Assembly: GCA_963668115.1 (NCBI GenBank)
Contig: OY764147.1
Coordinates: forward strand, 2,790,001 to 2,854,000
DNA from: Plut-88900 sp963668115
GTDB lineage: Bacteria > Chloroflexota > Dehalococcoidia > Plut-88900
Reading direction: 5' to 3'
DNA length: 64,000 nucleotides
This document shows positions 25,893 to 34,897 of the stretch, piece after piece. Positions within the stretch are counted from its first letter, which is position 1; each line of letters begins with the position of its first letter. The notes under the pieces are model-generated. The model had not been told where the DNA came from. It worked only from the letters and a program-made list of their open reading frames with translations, and did no database searches. The translations under genes and the position numbers were made by a program.

Positions 25893-26145
25893 AAAGGCGA
25901 GCTTCCTGCGAAAGAGTAGGTTGTAGGGATTGTATTCCTCAGATAATGGGTGCGCAAGAGTGGGGGGGGATGTCTGAACTGTGATTCATGGGATTGAGGG
26001 ATTGTTTTGATTTGTTGGGAGGGGGTGGGTTTCGGGAAGCAAGGTGGATTTAGGGAGGGGTGCTTGAGCTTCCTCGCGAGGGATCGGAATGGCATGGAGG
26101 TTGGGGGTCTTCGCTCCAATCAATAAGGTGTACGTCTGACTCTGG

Positions 26146-26169
26146 ATTCCCGTGTCGGGGCACGGGAAT
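26146..26169. repeat. intergenic hairpin repeat, copy 7
   Basis: Arms ATTCCCGTG and CACGGGAAT, identical core to the copy at 23856. The gap 25893-26244 has no gene; a weaker relative (CCTCGCGAGGGATCGGAATGGC) lies near 26072-26094. Confidence 0.7.
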
Positions 26170-26244
26170 GACGGAGAGAGGGGGTGGGGGAGGGGGGATG
26201 CCAGCGGTGTAACCCCGGCGCCCGGCTATCGTTAAAATCTGCGT

Positions 26245-27633
26245 ATGGAGTCTTTGGGGGGGAAACGCACTCTTGGGGCCTTGCTTCCGATCTTGGTGGG
26301 ACTGGTGGGTCTGGTCGGGGTGGCGGGGTGTGGGGGGGAGGTTGCTACACCGACAGCGACGGCGGTGGCTACGCCGACGCTTGTCGCCTCACCCGAACGG
26401 GACGCGGCCATCCCGACCGGCCAGCCCGCTGCCTCTCTCGGGGAGAGGGCGTGGGAGACGACGTTGATGCTGGCGGAGGAGCTTAGCCCGAGGGAGAGCG
26501 GGACGGAGGAGGAGCTGGCAGCGGCGGAGTGGCTAGCGGGCCAGTTCTCGGGGTGGGGGTACGAGGTGGAGATGGAGGAGTTCGAGGCATTCGAGATGTC
26601 GGGGACGGTAAGCCTGATAGTAAGGACGCCTGAGGGGTCGGGCGGGGGGAGGATATTCGGGGGTCGGGGCCCGGGGGACGAGGTGTGGTTGTTCGGCTTT
26701 CCGGTGGACCCTTCGATGCGCAGAGCGGAGGGCTACGAGGTGGAGGGGACGCTGGCGTACGCGGGGCAGGGGACGGAGGAGGACTTCTCGGGGGTGGATT
26801 TTTCGGGCAGGATCGTGCTAATCGAGACGGGCGGGGGAGTCACGCTGAGGGAGAAGGTGGAAGGGGCGGCGGAGTCGGGGGCGGAAGCGGTGGTGTTGTT
26901 CAGTGACGGCGTAATCTGGGACAGGATATTCGAGGAGACGAGCATTCCGGCCATAGCTGTCGGGCCTGAGACGGGGGCCGGGCTGGCGAGGGTGGTGAGG
27001 GGCGGGGCGGAGGTCGGGGCACGGGTGAACAAGGAGGCCATTGAACTTCAGCCCTCGCGGAACGTCATCGCTGAACTAAACAACGACATCGAGGATGACG
27101 AGGCGGTGGTGGTCGGGGCACACTATGACACTACGCCCGACACGCAGGGGGCGAACGATAACGGGTCGGGTGTCGCGGTGGCCCTGACAATCGCTGAGGA
27201 GTTGGCCGAGGACGAGCTGCCCTTCGACCTGAGGTTCGTGATGTTCGGGGCGGAGGAGACAGGGCTGAACGGGAGCTTCGCGTACGTCGGGGGGCTGGAA
27301 GATGAGGAACTGGGACGGATAATGGCGATGATCAACCTGGACGTGGTCGGGGCGGGGGAGTTGACGGCCATCGGGTCGGAGGGGATGGTGGAGTTTGCGG
27401 TGGAGACGGGGGCGGGAATCGGGATAGAGGTGCTGAGTTATGAACTGCCGCCGGGTTACGGGTCGGACCACGTGGCTTTCATGTCGGCGGGGGTGGAAGC
27501 GGTGTTCCTGTTCGCGGACGACGTGACATACATAAATTCGCCTCGGGACACGGTGGAGCACCTGGAGTACGAGCCGGTAGAGCAGGCCGCGGAACTTACG
27601 ATGGAGATGATACGAGGGCTCGCGGAAAGGTAG
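26245..27633 (+). CDS. M28-family metallopeptidase lipoprotein
   Basis: 462 aa. Lipobox-like VGVAGCG follows a hydrophobic N-terminus, so it is surface-anchored. A PA domain (about 130-250) is inserted before the catalytic domain. Zinc-ligand motifs of the M28 aminopeptidase family are all present: GAHYDTTPDTQGANDNGSG, MFGAEETGLNGS with the catalytic Glu pair, MINLDVVG, and YGSDHVAF near the end. Such enzymes remove N-terminal residues from peptides outside the membrane. No obvious ribosome site before ATG. Next gene is 69 bases downstream on the same strand. Confidence 0.9.
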   Translation: MESLGGKRTLGALLPILVGLVGLVGVAGCGGEVATPTATAVATPTLVASPERDAAIPTGQPAASLGERAWETTLMLAEELSPRESGTEEELAAAEWLAGQFSGWGYEVEMEEFEAFEMSGTVSLIVRTPEGSGGGRIFGGRGPGDEVWLFGFPVDPSMRRAEGYEVEGTLAYAGQGTEEDFSGVDFSGRIVLIETGGGVTLREKVEGAAESGAEAVVLFSDGVIWDRIFEETSIPAIAVGPETGAGLARVVRGGAEVGARVNKEAIELQPSRNVIAELNNDIEDDEAVVVGAHYDTTPDTQGANDNGSGVAVALTIAEELAEDELPFDLRFVMFGAEETGLNGSFAYVGGLEDEELGRIMAMINLDVVGAGELTAIGSEGMVEFAVETGAGIGIEVLSYELPPGYGSDHVAFMSAGVEAVFLFADDVTYINSPRDTVEHLEYEPVEQAAELTMEMIRGLAER

Positions 27634-27702
27634 CGGGGGAGGGGCGGGGTAGGATAGAATTACGGAAACTGCCCCGTTCCTGGGGGGGAAGAGGACAGTA
27701 AA

Positions 27703-28353
27703 GTGCTTAGATTTGCGGAAGAGATCATCCTGATACTGCTGGATGACGAGGACGGCAAGTTCGTGCGGGTCCCGAGGTGGTCGCTGAACTATGCGCTGGC
27801 GGGCGGCATACTGATGGACCTGGCGATGGAGAACCGGATCGACACGGACCTGGAGAACCTGATCCTCGTAGACTCCACGCCTGTCGGGGACAGCTTGCTG
27901 GACCCGGCACTGGCGGAGATAGCGGCGTCCGAGCAGAAGGACACGCGCTACTGGTTGGAGCACCTGGCCGAAAAGGCCCCGGAGGTGCGGGAGGAAGCGC
28001 TGAACCGGCTGGTGAACGAGGGGATCCTGGAGCGGCAGGACGACCGGTTCATGTGGATGTTCCGGTCGAGGCGATACCCGACGGTGGACGGGGAGGCGGA
28101 GCGGGAGGTGAAGCTGCGGATCATGGAGGTGCTGTTCAGCGAGACGATACCCGGGCCGCGGGACGTGATGATCATCTGCCTGGTGGACGCCTGCGGAATC
28201 TTCAGGGAGCTGCTATCCAAGCGCCAGCTGGGGCAGGTGGCGGGGCGGATAGAGCAGGTGAGGAAGCTGGACATCATCGGGCAGGCGATGTCACAGGCGA
28301 TCAGGGACATCGAGTTGACGGTGATAGCATCGATGCAGCCGCACCTGTACTAG
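27703..28353 (+). CDS. GPP34 (GOLPH3/Vps74-like) protein
   Basis: 216 aa. Matches the GPP34 family: it begins LRFAEEIILILLDDEDGKF, then YALAGGILMDLAMENRI, and DSTPVGDSLLDPAL. In eukaryotes GOLPH3 binds phosphatidylinositol-4-phosphate and Golgi enzymes; bacterial members are found mainly in actinobacteria and related groups and their role is unclear. The GTG start has a weak GAGGACA site. Ends at a clear terminator, so it is monocistronic or the tail of the peptidase transcript. Confidence 0.88.
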   Translation: MLRFAEEIILILLDDEDGKFVRVPRWSLNYALAGGILMDLAMENRIDTDLENLILVDSTPVGDSLLDPALAEIAASEQKDTRYWLEHLAEKAPEVREEALNRLVNEGILERQDDRFMWMFRSRRYPTVDGEAEREVKLRIMEVLFSETIPGPRDVMIICLVDACGIFRELLSKRQLGQVAGRIEQVRKLDIIGQAMSQAIRDIELTVIASMQPHLY

Positions 28354-28379
28354 GGTCGGGTAAAAGGGAATAGAAAGAG

Positions 28380-28416
28380 AACGGGCGCCCGGCTTTAGGT
28401 CGGGCGCCCGTTGCTT
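28380..28416. terminator. bidirectional terminator between GPP34 and STAS genes
   Basis: Perfect 12-bp stem AACGGGCGCCCG with its complement, 9-base loop, then GCTTTT. It lies between convergent genes and can serve both. Confidence 0.8.
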
Positions 28417-28437
28417 TTGGTGTATTTGGGGTCGGGG

Positions 28438-28773
28438 CTAGGCGAAGGACTTCAGGGCTTCCTTCTGGTCGTCATGGATCCCGATGATCTGGTCGAATCC
28501 GCTGACGGTAAAGAGCTCGCGGACCTGTCCCGAGAGGGAGCAGATGGCGAAACCGGATGACTTCCTCTGCATATCCTTGGCGATGAGCAAGAGGACCCGC
28601 AAACCGGCACTGCTGATGTATTCAAGCTTAGTGAAGTCTAGGAGCATGGCATTGTCTTCGTCCTGGACGGCTCCCTGAAGGGTTGCCTGGAATTCTGCGG
28701 CGTTGGTGCCGTCGACGCTGCCCTGGACGGAAGCTATGAGGTTGCCGTCCTGTCTCTCAAAGTCTACGTTCAT
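28438..28773 (-). CDS. STAS-domain anti-sigma factor antagonist, short form
   Basis: 111 aa, essentially a bare STAS domain. The phosphorylatable site is in LDFTKLEYISSAGLRVLLL (about 46-64). Paralogous to the protein at 99-497 but without its N-terminal extension. GGAGGG site before ATG. No anti-sigma kinase gene nearby; the degenerate ATPase-like tail of the NCS2 permease at 18560 is the only related domain in the window, and a link is speculative. Confidence 0.9.
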   Translation of the reverse strand: MNVDFERQDGNLIASVQGSVDGTNAAEFQATLQGAVQDEDNAMLLDFTKLEYISSAGLRVLLLIAKDMQRKSSGFAICSLSGQVRELFTVSGFDQIIGIHDDQKEALKSFA

Positions 28774-28913
28774 TGGTGGCCCTCCCGGGCAGTCGTTGCG
28801 AAGGGGCTCTCCTCCCGAGCCGACGCAGCTGCCCTGCGGGTTACTATTATATAGCGAAACGCATCACAAATGACAACCCACAGGGAGGAGGAGAGTGGGG
28901 GGCCGGAGGTGAA

Positions 28914-30635
28914 CTAGCGTTTCCAGTCGGCGATATTCCAAAGTTCGCTGTCCCAGCCGTTGATGCGCACGCCCTTCAGGGAGTCCAAGTGGGCGGAAAC
29001 GCTGCCCCGGTTCACGAGGGGGATTTCGTAGTAGGACCGGACCAAGAGGTCATTGATGCGCTTGACGAGGGCGGTGCGGTCGGGGCCGATGGGGGTGTGG
29101 GATAGCTGCTCGACGAGCTCATCGAACTCGGGGTTGCAGGCGCGTACCACGTTGGAGCCGCCCCAGTTGTTGGCGCGGGTCGGGATTTCCGCGCATACGC
29201 CGCCGCTCAAGTACTGCTGGGGGTCGATGCCCGGGCCTGTGGTGTACATCTGGACGTCGGAGAAGAAACGGGAGATGACGGCTTCCTTGTCGGCTACGGG
29301 GTCGCCGCCGAAGAAGACGGAGGCGTCGTGGTGGACGATTTCGGCCTCGATGCCGATTTGGGACCACCAGTCTTTGACGAGGGCCTGGGTCTGCTGCCGG
29401 ACCTCGTTGGTGGAGGTGCGGTAGGCGACGCTGAGGGGAAGGCCATTGTATTCGCGGATGCCGTCGCCGTCGGTGTCCAGGACGCCGTTGTCGTCCAGGA
29501 GCTTGTTGGCGCCGTCGATGTCCTGGGCGAGGCAGGCGTCGTTGGCGGTTGAGACGTAGGTCGGGGGGCCAGCGATGAGGTTGCACGCAGGTTCGCCGGC
29601 GAACCCGTAGAGCTGTTCGGAAATGAGGCTGCGGTCGATGGACATGGACATGGCCCGGGCGATGGGGGCGAAGGTGAGGAAGGGGTGGGGGTTCTGGCCA
29701 TCCAGGTACTCGGAGCGGTTATCGCCGAGGGCGGGGTCGGGGTTGGTCTGGTTGAGGAAGATACGCTCCACAGAGCTAGAGAAGGCGGTTACGACGCTGC
29801 CCTTGCCGCCGGCTTCCAACTCGGCGAGGGATTCGGGCGCTATCTGAAGGTTCCAGGCGTAGTCGGCCTCGCCGGACTCCAAAACGGACCTGGCGGCGGA
29901 CAGGGCGTCGCCGCCGCCAATGAGGACGACGCGGTCGAAGTAGGGTTTGTCGCCGTGGTAGTGGGGGTTGCGTTCGTATACGGCCTGGTCGTCGGGGCTG
30001 AACTCGACGATACGGTAGGGGCCCGGGCCAAGGGGGGCGAAGTTCTGCTCTTCGCAGCCCGCGGCTGCGGCGCCGACGCAGTCGGCGAACTGGGCTCTGC
30101 TGATAACCGGGAGCCCGGCCCCAACGAAGGCGGAGTAGGGGTAGGGGGTGGGGGCGTGGAAGGTTATCTTGACGGTCAAATCGTCCGGGGCTTCCACGGA
30201 AGTGACGCCAGCGAAGGAACTAGCATTGGTACAGCCGGTGGCGTCATCCGTGCAGTATTGCCAGGTGAAGACGACATCGTGGGCGGTGAGGTCAGAGCCG
30301 TCGGACCATTTGAGGTTGTCCTTCAGCTTCCAGGTGATGGAGGTGAGGTCCCGGGAGATGCCGCCGTTTTCGATAGTGGGGATTTCGGCGGCGAGGGCCG
30401 GGACGAGGGCGCCGTCGGGACCGTAGTTGGCGAGGGGCCGGAGGATGACGGCGCCGGCGTCGGTGTCCTTGTTTCCGCCGGAAAGGTAGGGGTTGAGGGT
30501 GGAGGGGGCCTGCCAGTAGAGGAGGGTGAGGGTACTGGGCTCCCCACAGCTGAAAATCAGCAGGAGGAGGACGGCGACCATCCCCCCGATTCCCCCAAGA
30601 ACCAAGCGTCTGCGTGCGGATTTGCTTTTAGTCAT
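28914..30635 (-). CDS. ABC-type peptide/nickel substrate-binding lipoprotein
   Basis: 573 aa of the SBP family 5 (DppA/OppA type). A Lys/Arg-rich start and hydrophobic stretch lead to the lipobox IFSCGEP. Then LNPYLSGGNKDTDAG, the family segment WKLKDNLKWSDGSDLTAHDVVFTWQY, and YRIVEFSPDDQAVYERNPHYHGDKPYFDRV. A calcium-loop-like DTDGDGIREYNG occurs around residue 398. No permease or ATPase genes accompany it, so it is an orphan in this window. Several Cys pairs suggest extracytoplasmic disulphides. Substrate unknown. Confidence 0.92.
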   Translation of the reverse strand: MTKSKSARRRLVLGGIGGMVAVLLLLIFSCGEPSTLTLLYWQAPSTLNPYLSGGNKDTDAGAVILRPLANYGPDGALVPALAAEIPTIENGGISRDLTSITWKLKDNLKWSDGSDLTAHDVVFTWQYCTDDATGCTNASSFAGVTSVEAPDDLTVKITFHAPTPYPYSAFVGAGLPVISRAQFADCVGAAAAGCEEQNFAPLGPGPYRIVEFSPDDQAVYERNPHYHGDKPYFDRVVLIGGGDALSAARSVLESGEADYAWNLQIAPESLAELEAGGKGSVVTAFSSSVERIFLNQTNPDPALGDNRSEYLDGQNPHPFLTFAPIARAMSMSIDRSLISEQLYGFAGEPACNLIAGPPTYVSTANDACLAQDIDGANKLLDDNGVLDTDGDGIREYNGLPLSVAYRTSTNEVRQQTQALVKDWWSQIGIEAEIVHHDASVFFGGDPVADKEAVISRFFSDVQMYTTGPGIDPQQYLSGGVCAEIPTRANNWGGSNVVRACNPEFDELVEQLSHTPIGPDRTALVKRINDLLVRSYYEIPLVNRGSVSAHLDSLKGVRINGWDSELWNIADWKR

Positions 30636-30654
30636 TATCCAAGGGGTATCGAGA

Positions 30655-31098
30655 CTATTGTTTCGAGAAGCAGTCGAAGGCGGAGTCTCCGCGCAGGAGC
30701 CGGGTGCCGACGGCGGTGAGCAGGATGGGGACGCTGACGTCGATGAATATCCACAGGAGGGGCATGTCGCTGGCGGGTTCGACCCACTCGAAGGAGATCC
30801 AGTTCCAGAGGAGGACGGGAAGGAGGAAGGCGGAGAAGTAGTAGACGACGTTGGCCTCCAGGTACCGCCTGTCGATGGAAGTGTTGGAGGAGTCGGAGTC
30901 GAGGCGGCGCTTTGCCAGATTGGCCATGACCACGACTACGAACACGCCGGCGACCATCATGGGGTCGAGGATGCGCCATACGGTGGCGGCAGTGCCCTCC
31001 AACCTGGGGTCGTAGAAGAGGCTGACGATGAAGTGAACGGCCACGGCGGCCCCGACGAGGACCATGTAGAGGGCCATGAGAATCTTTATAGCTGCCAC
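30655..31098 (-). CDS. small integral membrane protein, paralogue of 4360-4821
   Basis: 147 aa, four membrane segments (about 5-27, 43-60, 82-101, 111-130). Shares VWRILDPMMVAGV and RRYLEANVVYY with the proteins near 4.4-5.2 kb. GTG start with a very strong AGGAGGTGA site. It lies 19 bases before the peptide-binding protein gene on the same strand, so the two are probably co-transcribed. Function unknown. Confidence 0.75.
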   Translation of the reverse strand: MAAIKILMALYMVLVGAAVAVHFIVSLFYDPRLEGTAATVWRILDPMMVAGVFVVVVMANLAKRRLDSDSSNTSIDRRYLEANVVYYFSAFLLPVLLWNWISFEWVEPASDMPLLWIFIDVSVPILLTAVGTRLLRGDSAFDCFSKQ

Positions 31099-31202
31099 GG
31101 GTCACCTCCTAAGCTCAATAGCTTGTCTGCCGTGCCATGATACCAAGTATTGCCGTTTCGTGTTGGGGGGAGGGGGGACTATGGTCATTTACAGACGCTG
31201 TG

Positions 31203-31231
31203 TTGACTACAATACTTAGTCAATCTAATCT
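31203..31231 (+). promoter_or_regulatory. promoter with embedded inverted repeat
   Basis: TTGACT, 17-base spacer, TAATCT. The -35 box is the left arm of a perfect 7-bp inverted repeat (TTGACTA / TAGTCAA, 31203-31223, 7-base centre) filling the spacer, a typical place for a repressor. Predicted transcription start falls at the ATG at 31238. Confidence 0.6.
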
Positions 31232-31237
31232 TCACAC

Positions 31238-31390
31238 ATGGATACAGCGAAGGAAGACAAGAAAACACCAAAGCGCAAGGTCGACATATCGATGCTTGGA
31301 GTGCTGAGGGATAGGATTCCGCCCGACCATCCTCCGTTCGATATCGACAAGTTTCGAGAAGGGGGATATGACGCAAAGCTTCGGGACTGA
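31238..31390 (+). CDS. small unrecognised protein, possibly leaderless
   Basis: 50 aa, too short for most gene callers. Lys-rich N-terminus (KKTPKRK), then a Leu-rich middle (SMLGVLRDRIPPDHPPFDIDKF) and an acidic end. No family recognised. Composition resembles small antitoxins or DNA-binding regulators, but no toxin follows. A good promoter with an inverted repeat lies immediately upstream and would give an mRNA starting at or next to the ATG, with no ribosome site. AT-richer than its neighbours. Moderate confidence that it is real. Confidence 0.5.
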   Translation: MDTAKEDKKTPKRKVDISMLGVLRDRIPPDHPPFDIDKFREGGYDAKLRD

Positions 31391-31445
31391 TTTCCAAGAT
31401 TAACAGGTTAGATATCGGTTCGGGTGGCGGGGTGGGTGGTCGGGT

Positions 31446-31451
31446 GTATAA
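31446..31451 (+). promoter_or_regulatory. -10 box for the aminotransferase gene
   Basis: TATAAT preceded by TG, 46 bases before the ATG at 31497. No clear -35. Confidence 0.5.
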
Positions 31452-31496
31452 TGCTTTCAATTGTTCCGGGGACGGACCTTTCTAAGGAGGAACCTA

Positions 31497-32825
31497 ATGA
31501 CAAAGTCAAACGGCAAAACCTATGCCGACGTGGATTTCGGCGACCTGAAGCAGGCCGCTATGGACCACCTGTGGATGCCCTTCACCCAGTACAACGACAT
31601 GCTGAGCAAGGGCGGCCCGACCGTCATCGTCGAGGGTGACGGGATCCGGATGACCGACAGCGACGGGAAGTCGTACATAGACGCGATAGGCGGGCTGTTC
31701 TTGGTGAACGTGGGGCACGGGCGCACGGAGATTGCTGAGGCGGTGGCCGACCAGCTGAGCGCGGTCCACTACGCAAACACGTTCATGTACCCCGCAGTCC
31801 CGACCATCAAGCTGGCGGAGAAGCTGGCCGAACTGGCCCCTGGCGACCTGGACAGGGTGTTCCTGGCCAGCGGCGGGTCGGAGGCGGTGGACACGGCGTT
31901 GAAGATCATCCGGCAGTACCACGTGAACAACGGCGAGCCACGACGCACCAAGTTCATCGCACGGCGGGGGTCGTACCACGGGGTGAGCATGGGTGCGCTG
32001 AGCATGAACAGCTCGCCGGTGGTGCATCGGGACATATGGGACCCGATGCTAATCGACACGAAGTTTGTCGGGGAGACGGCGGAGGACGTGGAGGACATGA
32101 TCAAGTTCGAGGGCCCTGAGACCATAGCCGGTTTCATCACCGAGCCTATCTCCGTGCCCAAGGGCATGAAGGTGCCGGATGACGACTACTGGCCCAAGGT
32201 GCGGGAGATCTGCGACCGGTACGGCGTCCTGATGGTAGCCGACGAAGTTATCACGGGCTTCGGGCGGACGGGCAAGATGTTCGCGATGGAGCACTGGGGC
32301 GTGACGGCCGACCTGATGACCTTCGCCAAGGGCGTGACCAGCGGGTACCAGCCGGTCGGGGGGGTGATGGTTACGCCGAAGGTCTACGACGCCTTCAAGG
32401 GAGATGCGGACAAGACGTTCACCCACGGGTACACGTACTCGGGGCACCCGGCGGGGGCGGCGGCGGCAGTCGCCAACCTGGAGATCATAGAGCGGGAGAA
32501 CCTGGTGCAGAACTCGGCGGAGACGGGGGCCTACCTGAAGGGGCAGCTGGAGACGCTGAAGGAGCACTCGATAGTCAGCGAAGTACACGGCAAGGGGCTG
32601 ATGCTCTCGATAGAGTTCGTGGAGGACAAGGCCACGGGCAAGCCGTTCGAGAAGGGTGCGCCGAAGCTGAAGCAGCTGGTGCAGGAGTTAGAGGCGCGGG
32701 GCATGCTGACCCGGACGGAGCCGTACCTCTACCTAGCCCCACCTCTCACCCTCACCCGGGACGAGGCGGATGAGATTGTGTCGATCATCGACGAGTCCTT
32801 GAAGGTGGTCGAAGCGGAAGCCTAG
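31497..32825 (+). CDS. class III pyridoxal-phosphate aminotransferase
   Basis: 442 aa. AGGAGG precedes the ATG at 31497; the open frame starts earlier but without a site. Family marks: DHLWMPFTQYNDM at the substrate end, FLASGGSEAVDTALKI for the phosphate, VADEVITGFGRTGKMF with the cofactor Asp, and MTFAKGVTSGYQPVGG with the Schiff-base Lys. Members transfer amino groups from omega-amino acids or amines to pyruvate or oxoglutarate (taurine, beta-alanine, diamines). The substrate cannot be set from sequence alone. Monocistronic, ending in a GC-rich terminator. Confidence 0.92.
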   Translation: MTKSNGKTYADVDFGDLKQAAMDHLWMPFTQYNDMLSKGGPTVIVEGDGIRMTDSDGKSYIDAIGGLFLVNVGHGRTEIAEAVADQLSAVHYANTFMYPAVPTIKLAEKLAELAPGDLDRVFLASGGSEAVDTALKIIRQYHVNNGEPRRTKFIARRGSYHGVSMGALSMNSSPVVHRDIWDPMLIDTKFVGETAEDVEDMIKFEGPETIAGFITEPISVPKGMKVPDDDYWPKVREICDRYGVLMVADEVITGFGRTGKMFAMEHWGVTADLMTFAKGVTSGYQPVGGVMVTPKVYDAFKGDADKTFTHGYTYSGHPAGAAAAVANLEIIERENLVQNSAETGAYLKGQLETLKEHSIVSEVHGKGLMLSIEFVEDKATGKPFEKGAPKLKQLVQELEARGMLTRTEPYLYLAPPLTLTRDEADEIVSIIDESLKVVEAEA

Positions 32826-32847
32826 ACGCCAGATACAGATGACCCGG

Positions 32848-32897
32848 CGCAGAGGGGCCGGCCCTCCTGGTTTGGGGGGGTCGGCCCTTCTTTTTGG
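32848..32897 (+). terminator. terminator after aminotransferase
   Basis: Imperfect GC-rich stem (AGGGGCCGGCCC against GGGTCGGCCCTT) followed by CTTTTTGG. The same design recurs at 34710-34757. Confidence 0.65.
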
Positions 32898-33037
32898 GGG
32901 TATAGGCGACAGATTGGTGTTGCGTGGGCCAGCCCACCGCTCGACCTCCTGCCTTCGCAGGGGCAGGCTCTTCGAGTGGCCCCTCGGGGTGAGCAGTTGC
33001 GCCTCGGGGAGGGGAGTCACACACCCCACCGCCCCAG

Positions 33038-33084
33038 ATTCACGCCATAGGCGCATCTTCGACCTCGCGGGGCATCGGAATGAC
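33038..33084. repeat. intergenic hairpin repeat, copy 8
   Basis: CCCCAGATTCACGCCATAGG, then CATCTTCGACCTCGCGGGGC, then ATCGGAATGACAGG: a hybrid of the forms at 22358 and 22551. The 300-base gap here otherwise holds only the terminator. Confidence 0.65.
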
Positions 33085-33128
33085 AGGCGGGCAATGGCTG
33101 TTTTGTAGTATGAGAGAATGATACTGCG

Positions 33129-33962
33129 ATGAAGGTTGGGATTTGTATAGTGCCGTTTGGGACGACTTATGCGGAGTGTCGGGAGGCGGCGATTGCTGTG
33201 GAGGAGTCGGGGTTTGAGTCGGTGTGGACGTGGGACCACCTGCTGTCTTTCAACGACGACGATGAGCCGGTCCTGGAGTGCTGGACACTGCTTGCGGGGC
33301 TGGCGGAGGCTACACGGAGCGTCAAGCTGGGAAGTTTCGTGGCCAACGTGCTGAATCGGGCGCCGGATGTGCTGGCGAAAACGGTCGCCACCGTGCAACA
33401 GGTCTCGGGGGGAAGGGTGGAGCTTGGGATAGGGGCCGGTGCGAGGCCCAAGGAGCAGGTCGGGTTCAACAGGGCGTTCCCGCCGGGGAGGGAGAGGGTG
33501 GAACGGGTCGGGGAGGCGGTGGAGCTGATGCGGCTGATGTGGTCGGGGGAGCGGATCAGCTACCAGGGCAAGTATTACAGCGCCGAGGGCGTTATATCGA
33601 CGCCTGTCCCGGAGCCCGTGCCGCCGGTGATGGTGGCGGGGCTGGGGCCCATGTCGGCGAGGAATGCCGTGAGGGTGGGGGACGGGTGGAACTGCGAGGC
33701 ACCTCGGGGGTGGAGGGGGGAGGAGGACCCGAAGTTCCACCAGCTAAAGCCCATCGTGCTGGAAGAGCTGTTGAGGGTCGGGCGGGCGAGGGAGGAGTTC
33801 GAGATATCGATATCCGACAGGTTGGATGATGAAGTGATGGCCGATCCTAAGGGGTACGTGGGTCGGATGGGGGAGGAGGGTGTCGACAGGGTGGTGCTGG
33901 ATATTTACCCGCCGTTTGACTTGGAAGGGGTGCGAGGGGTGGGGAGGTCGTTGTTCGGGTAA
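33129..33962 (+). CDS. luciferase-like (LLM class) flavin/F420 oxidoreductase
   Basis: 277 aa TIM-barrel. It begins MKVGICIVPFGTTYAE, with the family segments SVWTWDHLL, LGSFVANVLNRAPDVLAKTVATVQQVSGGRVELGIGAG and RMGEEGVDRVVLDIYPP. The GGRVELGIGAG loop binds the flavin or F420 phosphate. Members oxidise or reduce diverse small molecules with reduced FMN or F420; the substrate is not predictable. A separate, longer member lies at 40868-41887. Start ATG lacks an obvious ribosome site. Followed after 97 bases by a DUF4389 gene. Confidence 0.88.
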   Translation: MKVGICIVPFGTTYAECREAAIAVEESGFESVWTWDHLLSFNDDDEPVLECWTLLAGLAEATRSVKLGSFVANVLNRAPDVLAKTVATVQQVSGGRVELGIGAGARPKEQVGFNRAFPPGRERVERVGEAVELMRLMWSGERISYQGKYYSAEGVISTPVPEPVPPVMVAGLGPMSARNAVRVGDGWNCEAPRGWRGEEDPKFHQLKPIVLEELLRVGRAREEFEISISDRLDDEVMADPKGYVGRMGEEGVDRVVLDIYPPFDLEGVRGVGRSLFG

Positions 33963-34059
33963 GGGGAGGGGGTGGTTAGGCAAGAAGGCCCTGTTCTGTT
34001 ATGCTGAGCGGCGTGGAGGTGGAGGTCGGGTTTGTGAACCTGTGTACAGGAGGACTTTC

Positions 34060-34701
34060 ATGGCTCAGAGTGGAGCGAGTTCGGACTACCCGGTCCAGTT
34101 CTCCGTCGATTACCCGGAGTCGAGGAACCGGCTTTCGGTGCTGTTCCGGTTGATCCTGGCGATACCGATTGTCATAGTGGGCGCGGCGGTAGGCGGGTAC
34201 ATCGACATGGGGGATGCGGAGCTGAACGAGGAGTTGGCGCCTCTCTATGCGGGCGGCGTCCTGTGGATCGGGCCGTTGCTGATGATCGTGTTTCGCAAGA
34301 AGTATCCGAAGTGGTGGTTCAACTGGAACCTGGAGTTGAGCCGGTTCACGGCAAGGATAGAGTCGTTCCTGCTGGTGCTCCGTGACGAGTACCCGTCGAC
34401 GGACGAAGAGCAGTCGGTGCACCTGCGGATAGACTATCCGAACGCCGAGACGGAGTTGAACCGGGTCCTGCCGATCTTCAAGTGGCTGCTGGCCATCCCG
34501 CACTACGTAGTTCTGGTCATTCTGTGGATCGCGGCTATCGTGGCGACGATACTGGCCTGGCTGTCGATACTGGTCATGGGCCGGTATCCCGGGGCGCTGT
34601 TCAGGTTCGTGGTCGGGGTGATGCGGTGGAGCTACCGGGTCGGGGCGTACGCGTTTCTGCTGACGACGGACCGGTACCCTCCGTTCCGGCTTAGCGCATA
34701 G
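34060..34701 (+). CDS. DUF4389 membrane protein
   Basis: 213 aa starting at ATG 34060, which has a CAGGAGG site. Two halves, each opening with a [FL]-x-[VI]-D-Y-P-E/N segment (VQFSVDYPESRNRLSVLFRLILAIP and HLRIDYPNAETELNRVLPIFKWLLAIP) followed by membrane helices. It therefore contains an internal duplication, typical of the DUF4389 family. Four or five membrane segments. Function unknown; ends at a terminator. Confidence 0.82.
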   Translation: MAQSGASSDYPVQFSVDYPESRNRLSVLFRLILAIPIVIVGAAVGGYIDMGDAELNEELAPLYAGGVLWIGPLLMIVFRKKYPKWWFNWNLELSRFTARIESFLLVLRDEYPSTDEEQSVHLRIDYPNAETELNRVLPIFKWLLAIPHYVVLVILWIAAIVATILAWLSILVMGRYPGALFRFVVGVMRWSYRVGAYAFLLTTDRYPPFRLSA

Positions 34702-34709
34702 TATCTAAA

Positions 34710-34757
34710 GTACGGCAAAGGGGGCCGACCCTCCCTGGTGGGGGGTCGGCTTCTTTT
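34710..34757 (+). terminator. terminator after DUF4389 gene
   Basis: GCCGACCCTCC and GGGGGGTCGGC stem, then CTTCTTTTTTG. Confidence 0.75.
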
Positions 34758-34897
34758 TTGGGGGTGGGGTTTTGATTGTTTTGGGGTTTTAGGTAGTCCT
34801 TTGATTGTTTAAGGGGTGGGGAGGGAAACCACGCCCCGCACCGGGGAGGGCGACCAGTCGGTTGCCCCTATGGGGACCCGGCCCACCGTACCCCACG

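Noticed and set aside
33880..34059. N-terminal extension of the DUF4389 gene overlapping the flavin oxidoreductase.
   Set aside because: The CAGGAGG site marks the ATG at 34060, and the upstream codons are antisense-like and out of family.
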